Assembly (NCBI GenBank): GCA_024640445.1
Contig: JAHEEZ010000226.1
Span: forward strand, 1-5,767
Direction of reading: 5' to 3'
DNA length: 5,767 nucleotides
DNA from: Acidobacteriota bacterium
Lineage (GTDB): Bacteria; Acidobacteriota; Blastocatellia; Pyrinomonadales; Pyrinomonadaceae
Of the stretch, positions 1 to 5,767 are shown in pieces. The position numbers and the translations under genes are program-made. The number at the start of each line of letters is the position of its first letter. The stretch's first letter is position 1. The notes under the pieces were generated by a model that worked only from the letters and a program-made list of their open reading frames with translations, made no database searches and was not told the DNA's origin.

Positions 1-1155
1 GTAATGCTTCGTGCTTATTACGGACACGGGTTCATAGCGAACAGCGCTGCGCTCCCGCTGCTGGGAATCTCTGAGGAAGAGGCTGATCCGATGGGTGGTT
101 ATTACGAGCGTGTCGGCAAATCGCGGATCGTGAACGGCAGGATGTGGGAATACGCCGAGTGGAAACCCATGAGGAAGCTGGGAGAATACGTAGGCGACGA
201 GGAAGTGATCTCGGGCTTGAGGAAAATGGCCGACGAGGCAAAAGGGTTTGGGGTCACGACGTTGCAGGTAATGCCCTCGATAAACGCGAACAAGTTCGCG
301 CAGCTTGTATCGAAAGCGGACCTGCCGGTACGGATTCGCGTGATCGCTTTTCCGCTTTCGACCTCAGTCGGCCGGGACATTTCGGAAATGCCGTCCGGTG
401 AACGAATGGGAGCTAAGACGATAGTTAGCGGCATCAAGTGGGTACTTGACGGCACCCCGATAGAGCACGCCGCTGCGCTTCTGAGTCCTTATGCGGATCG
501 GACCGATACAAAAGGGACTCTCAATTTCTCACGCGAAGAGATCAGGAAGATGCTGAAGGAGTCCGTAGAGGCGGACCAGCAGGTGCTTTTTCACTGTGCC
601 GGCGACGGCTCGGCGGCAGCTGTGCTGGACGCGATGGAGAGCTTTGGCGCTTACGTTGACTGGAAAGCAAAGCGCGTCCGGATCGAGCACGGGGACGGGG
701 TCGGATCAAAGCTCTTAAAACGTGCAGAGAAACTCGGGGTCGTGATCGTTCAAAATCCGACCCACTTTACGCTCGGTGAGATCACAGACCTTAGATACGG
801 GAAAGGGGCTGACTTCTTCCGATTTCGTTCATATTTCGAATCAGGGATCCCTGCTGCGATCGGGTCCGACGGACCTATGAATCCTTTCCTGAACATAATG
901 CTTGCGTCGATCCATCCCGGAAGGCCCGACGAGGCAGTGAGCCGGGAGACGGCGGTGATCGCTTACACCTTTGGCTCTGCCTATGCTGAATTTGCTGAAA
1001 AGGAGAAAGGGCGAATAGCGCCCGGGCAGCTTGCCGACATCGCCGTGCTTTCGCAGGATATCTTCTCGGCACCGGTTCCCGCGCTTCCGGGGACGACGAG
1101 CGTGCTTACGGTGCTTGGCGGGAAGATCGTCCACGACACGGGAGCAGTGAAGTAG
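1..1155 (+). CDS. YtcJ-like metal-dependent amidohydrolase, C-terminal part (5' end cut by window)
   Basis: The frame is open from base 1 and ends at TAG 1153-1155. The ATG at 4 is almost certainly internal, because full-length members are much longer and their N-terminal HxH metal motif is missing here. Counting from that Met, residues 7-17 (GHGFIANSAAL) match the family's 'GH-xx-NS-AL' segment. Further family marks are GIKWVLDG (K145, D149), FHCAGD (H197, D201), RIEHGD (H229), QNPTH (H254), GSDGPMNP (D289), and the closing GRIAPGQLADIAVLSQDIF (337-355) of the composite beta-sandwich end. These fit an Amidohydro_3/YtcJ TIM-barrel hydrolase that cleaves C-N bonds of amides, formamides or cyclic imides; the substrate cannot be told. 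HCAGD replaces the more usual HAxGD. Export cannot be judged without the N-terminus. The next gene lies 398 bp downstream behind repeats, so the two are probably not co-transcribed. Confidence 0.9.
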   Translation, partial: VMLRAYYGHGFIANSAALPLLGISEEEADPMGGYYERVGKSRIVNGRMWEYAEWKPMRKLGEYVGDEEVISGLRKMADEAKGFGVTTLQVMPSINANKFAQLVSKADLPVRIRVIAFPLSTSVGRDISEMPSGERMGAKTIVSGIKWVLDGTPIEHAAALLSPYADRTDTKGTLNFSREEIRKMLKESVEADQQVLFHCAGDGSAAAVLDAMESFGAYVDWKAKRVRIEHGDGVGSKLLKRAEKLGVVIVQNPTHFTLGEITDLRYGKGADFFRFRSYFESGIPAAIGSDGPMNPFLNIMLASIHPGRPDEAVSRETAVIAYTFGSAYAEFAEKEKGRIAPGQLADIAVLSQDIFSAPVPALPGTTSVLTVLGGKIVHDTGAVK

Positions 1156-1195
1156 GGGAAAGAAGACGGGAGACTGGAGTCAGGCGGGTTCGTAG

Positions 1196-1216
1196 GGGCA
1201 GGGCTTGTCCCTGCCC
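1196..1216. repeat. Perfect palindrome just after the amidohydrolase gene
   Basis: The arms gggcaggg (1196-1203) and ccctgccc (1209-1216) form a perfect 8-bp stem around the loop cttgt. No T-run follows directly, so it is not a classic intrinsic terminator, although it could slow transcription or protect the 3' end of the upstream mRNA. The form is that of a dispersed 'aggggcaggg-cttgt-ccctgccc' intergenic palindrome. I infer the repeat nature; no second copy lies in this window. Confidence 0.5.
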
Positions 1217-1280
1217 GTGAGCGAAGCGAAATGTTTTAAGTTTGTCGATTCCCACTTTGGGGAGCGGGATCACGGTCTTT

Positions 1281-1458
1281 CGTCGCGTCAGCGACGGCGT
1301 ATCTTAGCCGTGCGTTTTAACGCACGGAATGGGGAGGGACAATCCTTCCAAGCCGCGTAGCGGCGTGATATGAGACGTCGCTACGCGACTAAGCACATTC
1401 TTCACGAGCTTACCGTGGGATGAATCCCACGGCTAAGATAAATGATCGCTGCGCGATC
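1281..1458. repeat. Symmetric cluster of six hairpins (REP/BIME-like palindromic element)
   Basis: Six palindromes are arranged as a mirror around about position 1370. H2 is 1281-1296 (cgtcgc/gcgacg), H3 is 1308-1327 (ccgtgcgtt/aacgcacgg), H4 is 1352-1364 (gccgc-gta-gcggc), H5 is 1377-1389 (gtcgc-tac-gcgac), H6 is 1413-1432 (ccgtgggat/atcccacgg) and H7 is 1444-1458 (gatcgc/gcgatc). The 13-mer tatcttagccgtg (1300-1312) recurs as its exact reverse complement at 1428-1440. Gaps match on both sides: 3 and 3 nt between outer hairpins, 24 and 23 nt between middle and inner ones. H4 and the reverse complement of H5 agree at 11 of 13 bases. Paired inverted palindromes of this type are known as REP/BIME elements, mobilised by RAYT (Y1) transposases. 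No such transposase lies in the window, so the assignment is inferred from form. Confidence 0.7.
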
Positions 1459-1481
1459 CGGAGAATATACAAGTGGCTGGG

Positions 1482-1507
1482 ATCGTGAATAGTGAATCGT
1501 GAGTAGT
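1482..1507. repeat. Two-copy imperfect tandem repeat, 14-bp period
   Basis: The 12-mers atcgtgaatagt (1482-1493) and atcgtgagtagt (1496-1507) differ at one base and are offset by 14 bp. They sit between the hairpin cluster and the amidase start. The role is unknown; it may be low-complexity debris at the edge of the repeat cluster or a weak operator-like pair. Confidence 0.4.
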
Positions 1508-1553
1508 TTAGCGGCGGGCTTGCGCGCTCTCTTTTCTTGAATCGATCAAAACA

Positions 1554-3014
1554 ATGAGATCTCCCAACCCCAGCCGGCGCGAATTCCTCGCCGGGACTCT
1601 AGCCGGTTCCGGCATCCTTCTCGTCGGCGGATCTTCGTGCCGTCCAGTGCCTTCGAACGGGCGATTCTCCGGAGATCTCACAGAACTCACTATTCAAGAA
1701 GCCTCAAGACTCGTCCGTGAACGAGAGATCTCGCCTGTCGAACTGACCAAAGCCTGTCTCGCGCGGATCGAAAAGCTCGATCCGGCCATCAACGCCTTCA
1801 TTACCGTTACAGGAGAAGCCGCGCTCGAACATGCGAAAGCGGCCGAACGAGAGATCGCAGCCGGCCGCCATCGAGGGCCGCTGCACGGAATTCCGATCGC
1901 TATCAAGGACAACATCGACACGAAAGGCGTAAAGACCACCGCCGGAAGCGCCGCATTCAAGGACCGTATTCCGGCTAAGGACGCCGAAGTTGTCAGGCGC
2001 CTAAAAGAGGCGGGCGCGGTCGTTCTGGGCAAACTCAACCTGCACGAATTCGCAAACGGCTCAACTTCCGCGATCAGCCACTTCGGACCTGTGCATAATC
2101 CCTGGGATCTTGAGCGGATCACCGGTGGGTCCTCAGGCGGTTCGGCGGCGGCGGTCGCGGCGGGTCTTTGTTTTGCGGCACTTGGCTCAGACACGGGAGG
2201 CTCGATACGCATTCCTGCAGCGTATTGTGGTGTTGTCGGGTTGAATCCGACCTATGGTATGGTCAGCAACGAAGGATCCATCCCGCTCTCGGTATCGTAT
2301 GACCGCATCGGTCCGCTGACCCGGACGGTAGCTGACGCGGCTCTTGTGTTCCGGGTATTGACCGACGATCCTGCGGCTCGGACTTTCGATCCGGATGTTC
2401 CTGCATCGGTCTCTGAATTGCGCGTGGGAGTTCTACCCACGACGGCCGAGTATTGCGACACTCCTCCGGGCGAGGAGGTCGAAGAGGCTTTTGAAAAAGC
2501 TTTAACCGTCATCCGTTCGCTCGTCGCCAAAGTAGGTGATACCAAACTCCCGGTTCCGGATCTCGGTTCGCTGATCGATTACGAGTCATTCGAGTATCAT
2601 CGTTCGCGACTTGAACAGAGCCCCGGGTCCCTTGATCCGCGGACGCGTGAGACGCTCCTGGGAGGTAAGGAGATCTCCGCGGAAAGTGCAAAGAAAATGA
2701 AGATTGAGCTGGACCGGCATAGGGACTCTATCGGCTCTGCGTTCAAGGACCATGACCTGATCATCACGCCCACGAACGAAGACACGGCGATGCTCTTGAA
2801 GGACGCGGAGGACCCGTTCGCGGGTTCGGCATGCACGTTCGCATTCAGCATCGCGGGAATTCCGGTGATATCGATCCCGTGTGGTTTCTCGGAATCCGGC
2901 CTTCCGATCGGATTGCAGATTGCCGGACCTCCGAGATCTGAACCGCAGATCCTTGCGCTCGCGTATGCGTACGAGAGGGCAACCGAGTGGCACAAACGCC
3001 ATCCCCGGCTGTGA
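1554..3014 (+). CDS. Amidase-signature hydrolase with Tat signal (exported amidase)
   Basis: This 486-residue protein is of normal length for the amidase-signature family, which hydrolyses carboxamides to acid plus ammonia or amine. The catalytic triad is complete: Lys118 in IAIKDN, cis-Ser193 in GGSSGGSAAA and nucleophile Ser217 in GSDTGGSIRIPA. The spacing (75 and 24 residues) matches GatA. The N-terminus has a twin-arginine signal, SRREFLAG (7-14), followed by a hydrophobic stretch (15-26). Cys29 in GGSSC could be a lipid anchor, but Gly at -3 makes a poor lipobox. Export argues against a GatA role in Gln-tRNA formation, as does the absence of gatB or gatC nearby. The substrate is unknown; peptide amidase, aryl or aliphatic amidase, or 6-aminohexanoate-dimer hydrolase-like activity are all possible. 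The start is the ATG just before the Tat motif. No good Shine-Dalgarno precedes it (gatcaaaaca), so initiation may be weak or leader-independent. Confidence 0.9.
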   Translation: MRSPNPSRREFLAGTLAGSGILLVGGSSCRPVPSNGRFSGDLTELTIQEASRLVREREISPVELTKACLARIEKLDPAINAFITVTGEAALEHAKAAEREIAAGRHRGPLHGIPIAIKDNIDTKGVKTTAGSAAFKDRIPAKDAEVVRRLKEAGAVVLGKLNLHEFANGSTSAISHFGPVHNPWDLERITGGSSGGSAAAVAAGLCFAALGSDTGGSIRIPAAYCGVVGLNPTYGMVSNEGSIPLSVSYDRIGPLTRTVADAALVFRVLTDDPAARTFDPDVPASVSELRVGVLPTTAEYCDTPPGEEVEEAFEKALTVIRSLVAKVGDTKLPVPDLGSLIDYESFEYHRSRLEQSPGSLDPRTRETLLGGKEISAESAKKMKIELDRHRDSIGSAFKDHDLIITPTNEDTAMLLKDAEDPFAGSACTFAFSIAGIPVISIPCGFSESGLPIGLQIAGPPRSEPQILALAYAYERATEWHKRHPRL

Positions 3015-3201
3015 CGCGTTTCCGGATGCTAAATTAAGGCTCCTGCGACTTTCAACGATCTTCCGCGAAAATTCTGATATGCTCCGGGGATCGACCTGAT
3101 ACAGGAAGAATCACTGAAGCTGGTAAGTTACGGAAGAAAATAAAGCAGTCAAGACAAATCATTCGCCAGTCCGGCGCGAACGGAAAGGCCTGATCGAAAA
3201 T

Positions 3202-4104
3202 ATGGTAGGTATTAAGAACATAAAACCTGTTTCTCTTATTCTCAGGACGGTGCTGCTCGTCGTCCTGATGTTCTTGTGTTTCATAGTGAGCGCACTTCTT
3301 GCGGGTCTCGGCGGTGGAGAAGACTCGGGCGACAGCGGGAATGCGCTGCTTGCGCTGGCGGCGGTCTGCGCGGTCAATGCCCTGGTTCTTGCTTACCCGA
3401 TCATTCGCTCCCGATGGCGCGGCGTGAAATTGGCGGCGGCGATCTTCCTTGTCCAGTTCGGAGCCGAGACTTTTATGTCTCAGATAGAGACGATCTTTTT
3501 CGGCGGCGCCTTCAACATCCCCAGGGACCAGATGCAGAGAATCATCCTTGCCGGCTTCCTTCGCGCGCTGATGTTTGCTCCTCTCGCCGTGCTTGTCCTT
3601 GGAAAGTTCAAACGGGGGATGGTGTCTGAGACCTCTTTCCGGGGTCGCGACGTGGCGCGAAGCGCCTGGATCTGGAGGTTGGCGCTGCTCCCGCTCTTTT
3701 ATGTCGTCATTTACATCCTGTTCGGCTATTTCATCGCGTGGCAGTCTCCCGATGTTCGTCAGCTATATTCCGGAAGCACAGATATCAAACCGTTCTTCGA
3801 GCATTTTGCAGATCTCGTCCGGAACGCCCCGGAGATCCTTCCGTTCCAGTACCTGCGAGGTTTGATCTGGATAGGACTCGCTCTGCCGATTATCAGAATG
3901 ATGAAGGGCAGAGCGTGGGAATCGGCACTTGCCGTCGGACTGGCCTTTGGCCTTCTGTTGACTATCCAACTGCTTCTCCCCAATCCTTACATGCCCGCAC
4001 CGGTCAGGTTGGCCCATTTTATCGAGACCTCGACCTCGACGTTCATCTACGGGGCACTGATCGCCTGGGCATTTCACGGAATCGTATCCTCGCGAAGAGG
4101 CTAG
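3202..4104 (+). CDS. Polytopic membrane protein of unknown function, about 8 helices
   Basis: I do not recognise this 300-residue family. Hydrophobic segments lie at roughly 11-36, 48-68, 75-93, 113-134, 158-180, 217-232, 242-259 and 278-296, so it is an integral inner-membrane protein with no separate cleavable signal. A short acidic Gly/Ser loop (36-47) follows helix 1. Polar residues lie in or at the edges of helices: E89, Q94 and E96 in AETFMSQIETIFFGG, R219 and H272/E275 in RLAHFIETSTSTFIYG. These could form a transport path or an intramembrane active site. The motifs of the CPBP (Abi) intramembrane proteases, EExxxR and FxxxH, are not present as such. The ATG at 3202 is preceded by ggaaagg (3182-3188) at 13 nt, a distant, weak ribosome site. 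The gap from the amidase is 187 bp and shows no convincing promoter or terminator. Confidence 0.8.
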   Translation: MVGIKNIKPVSLILRTVLLVVLMFLCFIVSALLAGLGGGEDSGDSGNALLALAAVCAVNALVLAYPIIRSRWRGVKLAAAIFLVQFGAETFMSQIETIFFGGAFNIPRDQMQRIILAGFLRALMFAPLAVLVLGKFKRGMVSETSFRGRDVARSAWIWRLALLPLFYVVIYILFGYFIAWQSPDVRQLYSGSTDIKPFFEHFADLVRNAPEILPFQYLRGLIWIGLALPIIRMMKGRAWESALAVGLAFGLLLTIQLLLPNPYMPAPVRLAHFIETSTSTFIYGALIAWAFHGIVSSRRG

Positions 4105-4368
4105 CGTTGCGATCAGGCAAATTCAGACAGGTTTTTGGGTCCTCCAGGGCATCTCCGCGTGCAATTCCGAAAGTCCTCTTTTCCTCCTTGATCACGGATT
4201 TCCCGTCCTTCAACTGTGGTATAAATAGGCTGAACTACAGATTCATTCTTAAACGAAGACCCTCCGTGAGCCGTACCGCCGGCGCTTAAGGTGTAACCGG
4301 CCTGCGCTTCGTTGTTGACCCGGGCGTCCAAATAGACTTGATGAGACGCTGAAAAACTGGAGGAGAAT
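4105..4368. other. 264-bp intergenic region with antisense open frame, no clear gene
   Basis: No convincing + strand gene is present. On the minus strand a frame is open from upstream of 4331 (TTG) to TGA at 4113. It reads, for example, DARVNNEAQAGYTLSAGG, with GC-rich third positions over its first 20 codons and looser ones later. It has no ATG and no family I recognise, so it may be a gene remnant or chance. On the + strand tataaa (4220-4225) could be a -10 box for the peptidase gene, giving a leader of about 135 nt, but no fitting -35 box is visible at normal spacing. No terminator hairpin with a T-run follows the membrane-protein gene. Confidence 0.35.
4359..4365 (+). promoter_or_regulatory. 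Strong Shine-Dalgarno of the cysteine peptidase gene
   Basis: GGAGGAG lies directly upstream of ATG 4369, with five bases between GGAGG and the start codon. It is the only near-consensus ribosome site at good spacing in the window. It fixes the start of the peptidase and suggests it is translated more efficiently than its neighbours. Confidence 0.8.
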
Positions 4369-4845
4369 ATGAATTACGATGTCCCGCTCGTTGCACAAAC
4401 GAGCAATATGTCCTGTTGGGCGGCAAGTATCGCGATGATACTGGGATGGAAGAACCAGCAGTCGATACCGGACGACGTCATCGCACGAAACCCGGGTGGA
4501 CTGAATTACATGACCTCTTATAATCAGGGCCTGGATCCGAACGACAAGTACATACTCCAGGCAAACGGGTTCGCCCTCGATGCTCCGCAATGCTATATGC
4601 CGTCAGCGATAATGGACCTTCTCCGGGCAAAGGGTCCTCTTTGGGTCGCGACCTGGGCGCCCGGACCTCATATCAGAGTGGTAACCGGAATGAACGGCGA
4701 AAATCTTTCGATCAACGATCCGGCGCCGGTCAGTTCGGGCTCGCAATACAACATGACCTTTAGCCGGTTCTTCGGGGCCATGGAGAATCTCGGCGCGAGG
4801 GAGTTGAATGAGGCGTCGCCGGTTTATGTCGCGTTTCTCCGGTGA
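4369..4845 (+). CDS. Small papain-like cysteine peptidase (C39-like / AvrRpt2-C70-like), leaderless
   Basis: This is a complete 158-residue single-domain protein. The N-terminal VPLVAQTSNMSCWAAS places Gln10 as oxyanion-hole residue and Cys16 as nucleophile, with Trp17-Ala-Ala as in papain-fold enzymes. The second half has GPLWVATW (89-96), PHIRVVTGM with catalytic His101, and LSINDPAP with Asn116/Asp117 as third member. This order fits the papain-like peptidase group that includes Peptidase_C70 (the AvrRpt2 effector family) and Peptidase_C39_2. There is no signal peptide and no transmembrane segment, so it is cytosolic or delivered by a non-Sec route. Unlike true bacteriocin-processing C39 proteases, it is not fused to an ABC transporter and no transporter or leader peptide gene is nearby. 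Possible roles are protein processing, deconjugation, or an effector cargo; the sequence does not decide. The start is secured by the GGAGGAG site. Confidence 0.82.
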   Translation: MNYDVPLVAQTSNMSCWAASIAMILGWKNQQSIPDDVIARNPGGLNYMTSYNQGLDPNDKYILQANGFALDAPQCYMPSAIMDLLRAKGPLWVATWAPGPHIRVVTGMNGENLSINDPAPVSSGSQYNMTFSRFFGAMENLGARELNEASPVYVAFLR

Positions 4846-4872
4846 CAACGTGCGTCGGCATTGCTTGAAAAG

Positions 4873-4934
4873 TCTTGCGTAGAATAGCGGCCTTCATGAT
4901 CCGCCATCGGCGGGCGCGTCTTTGATCCGCAAGA
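4873..4934. repeat. Nested inverted repeats after the peptidase gene (possible weak terminator)
   Basis: An outer 7-bp inverted repeat, tcttgcg (4873-4879) with cgcaaga (4928-4934), encloses a small hairpin ccgcc-atc-ggcgg (4901-4913). The inner hairpin is followed by gggcgcgtcttt, only a short T tract. It may end transcription of the peptidase gene, but it is not a convincing intrinsic terminator. The tagaat at 4880-4885 resembles a -10 box but lacks a -35 box at the right distance. Confidence 0.25.
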
Positions 4935-4972
4935 ATTGCCGGCAGTTGGAACCCATTTAGTAGATCCCTGGA

Positions 4973-5013
4973 AAGGAGCAACTCAGCAGAGAAGAAAACT
5001 GCCGACGCGGCAG
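4973..5013 (+). promoter_or_regulatory. Displaced Shine-Dalgarno and start-proximal hairpin of the phosphatase gene
   Basis: AAGGAG (4973-4978) is a good ribosome site but lies 41 nt before the ATG at 5020, with no ATG, GTG or TTG at proper distance. Between them is a 6-bp stem, ctgccg (4999-5004) with cggcag (5008-5013), ending 6 nt before the start codon. The hairpin would occupy the place where a ribosome site is expected, so it could lower or control initiation. This is inference from position. Confidence 0.35.
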
Positions 5014-5019
5014 CGAATT

Positions 5020-5583
5020 ATGAGAAGAATTTCCGCCAACCTGACGGTGATCCTTTTTCTCGCCCTTGTCTCGAACGGCTTGGCGCAAAGTGCGCCATCA
5101 TCCGAAAACAAGGACCTGCCGAAACTGTTCGAGGTCAATTCAAACCTGTACCGAGGCGGCCAGCCGAGCGAGCAAGGTGTCATGCGGCTTCGCGCGATGG
5201 GAGTGAAGTCGATCATCAATCTGCGCGGCGAAGACGCCCTTAGTCGAAAGGAAATGCATTGGGCGCAGGAATCGGGAATGAAATACTACAGCGTTTCGAT
5301 GAATAACTGGTTGAAACCCAAAGACGAAGAGATCGAAGCAATCCTTGCGCTGATCGATAAAGAAGAAAACGGACCTGTTTATGTTCACTGCAAGCGTGGC
5401 TCGGACAGGACCGGCACCGTCATTGCCATCTACCGGATCACACATGACGGCTGGACGGCGAAACAGGCAACGGACGAGGCAAAGCAGTTTGGATTTGGCT
5501 GGTGGCAGTTCTGGATGAAGGACTACGTTTCCGATTATTACAAGCGGACGGTGCTTGAGACTCAGTCAGCCGAGCAAAATTGA
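5020..5583 (+). CDS. Exported dual-specificity/tyrosine-type phosphatase
   Basis: This is a 187-residue protein from ATG 5020. An in-frame TTG at 4936 would add 28 residues in front of the signal peptide, so I reject it. Residues 1-22 form a Sec signal peptide (MRRIS, hydrophobic core 8-18, likely cleavage GLA|Q), placing the enzyme in the periplasm or outside. The mature part has LYRGGQPS (43-50), GVKSIINLRG (61-70) and the P-loop VHCKRGSDRTG (122-132), with nucleophile Cys124 and Arg130 of the HCX5R motif. Phosphotyrosine/dual-specificity phosphatases transfer phosphate to this Cys. The general-acid Asp is not obvious; D102 in LKPKDEE is a candidate. The Lys-Arg-rich P-loop resembles those of enzymes acting on highly charged phosphates such as inositol phosphates (Siw14-like), so a non-protein substrate is possible. 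Only the catalytic domain is present. No kinase is in the window. Confidence 0.88.
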   Translation: MRRISANLTVILFLALVSNGLAQSAPSSENKDLPKLFEVNSNLYRGGQPSEQGVMRLRAMGVKSIINLRGEDALSRKEMHWAQESGMKYYSVSMNNWLKPKDEEIEAILALIDKEENGPVYVHCKRGSDRTGTVIAIYRITHDGWTAKQATDEAKQFGFGWWQFWMKDYVSDYYKRTVLETQSAEQN

Positions 5584-5647
5584 TCTAGGCTGTATTTGTG
5601 GATGTCTGGCCGGGAGCTATGTAGGTAGTTTCCCTCTGTTATCAACT

Positions 5648-5665
5648 GCCTCGGGGTACCTAGGC
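5648..5665. terminator. Weak hairpin after the phosphatase gene
   Basis: gcctcgg (5648-5654) can pair with cctaggc (5659-5665) around the loop ggta with one mismatch. No T-run follows, so this is at best a rho-dependent or chance structure. Confidence 0.15.
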
Positions 5666-5712
5666 GGAGAATACTGCTATCATCGGTCTGAAAAAGGAAC
5701 AGTCTGGCTGTT

Positions 5713-5767
5713 ATGCAAAGCGTAACCACATGGATCACCGAAGTCTTCGGGTTTAGCCCGGAAGTGC
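5713..5767 (+). CDS. Start of a gene cut by the right edge, function unknown
   Basis: An ATG at 5713 opens a frame with no stop up to the window end, giving MQSVTTWITEVFGFSPEV. AAGGAA (5694-5699) lies 13 nt upstream as a somewhat distant ribosome site, and the 130-bp gap after the phosphatase gene leaves room for a separate promoter. The amphipathic start ending in GFSPEV is like what precedes the first helix of some membrane proteins, for example MscS-type channels, but 18 residues cannot identify a family. Confidence 0.4.
   Translation, partial: MQSVTTWITEVFGFSPEV

Noticed and set aside
4..6. ATG at position 4 as the true start of the amidohydrolase
   Set aside because: The frame is already open at base 1, and the conserved GH-xx-NS-AL segment follows at once, which is mid-protein in this family. 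The N-terminal metal-binding part must lie outside the window.
1196..1216. Intrinsic terminator of the amidohydrolase
   Set aside because: The stem is followed by gtgagcgaag rather than a T-run.
1281..1458. CRISPR array
   Set aside because: The hairpins are mirrored pairs of different sequence, not direct repeats with unique spacers of constant length.
1694..2212. Long minus-strand open frames inside the amidase gene
   Set aside because: They lie antisense to a gene with an intact catalytic triad and show no family motif; they come from the GC-rich codon use of the sense strand.
3051..3080. ttcaac (3051-3056) and tgatat (3075-3080) as a promoter for the membrane protein
   Set aside because: Each hexamer matches the sigma-70 consensus at only three of six positions and the spacing is 18 bp; this is no better than chance.
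3202..4845. Membrane protein plus cysteine peptidase as a peptidase-transporter (bacteriocin) or toxin-immunity pair
   Set aside because: The genes are 264 bp apart with separate translation signals, the membrane protein has no ABC or ATP-binding motif, and no leader peptide with a double-glycine site is visible nearby.
4936..5019. TTG start giving a 28-residue extension of the phosphatase
   Set aside because: It would bury a textbook signal peptide inside the protein, and no ribosome site precedes the TTG at a suitable distance. ATG 5020 directly heads the signal peptide.

Overview
The window reads as moderately GC-rich bacterial chromosome. All recognisable genes lie on the + strand. The amidase has a twin-arginine (Tat) export signal and the phosphatase has a Sec signal peptide, so the cell exports both enzymes. 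The gene content, together with the palindromic 'tatcttagccgtg' repeats, reminds me of Acidobacteriota (Blastocatellia-like). That placement is an impression and cannot be proven from this window.

Layout. Positions 1-1155 hold the 3' part of a YtcJ-like amidohydrolase cut by the left edge. Positions 1156-1553 carry no gene. They hold a simple palindrome, a strikingly symmetric cluster of six hairpins with a dyad near 1370, and a short tandem repeat. Positions 1554-3014 encode an exported amidase-signature hydrolase with an intact Lys-Ser-Ser triad. Positions 3202-4104 encode an unrecognised membrane protein with about eight helices. A 264-bp gap with an antisense open frame follows, then a small leaderless papain-like cysteine peptidase at 4369-4845 with the best ribosome-binding site of the window. 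Positions 5020-5583 encode an exported dual-specificity/tyrosine-type phosphatase (HCX5R). A final open frame starts at 5713 and runs off the right edge.

How the genes relate. The complete genes are separated by about 170-400 bp and do not look like a tight operon; each could have its own promoter, although I see no convincing one. The amidohydrolase and the amidase both belong to C-N bond-hydrolysing families, so a loose link through scavenging of amides is possible but speculative. The cysteine peptidase and the exported phosphatase are the most effector-like or signalling-like genes. The hairpin cluster is the most unusual non-coding structure. I see no tRNA, rRNA, CRISPR array, transposase gene or prophage gene. 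I do not find a clearly new multi-gene system.
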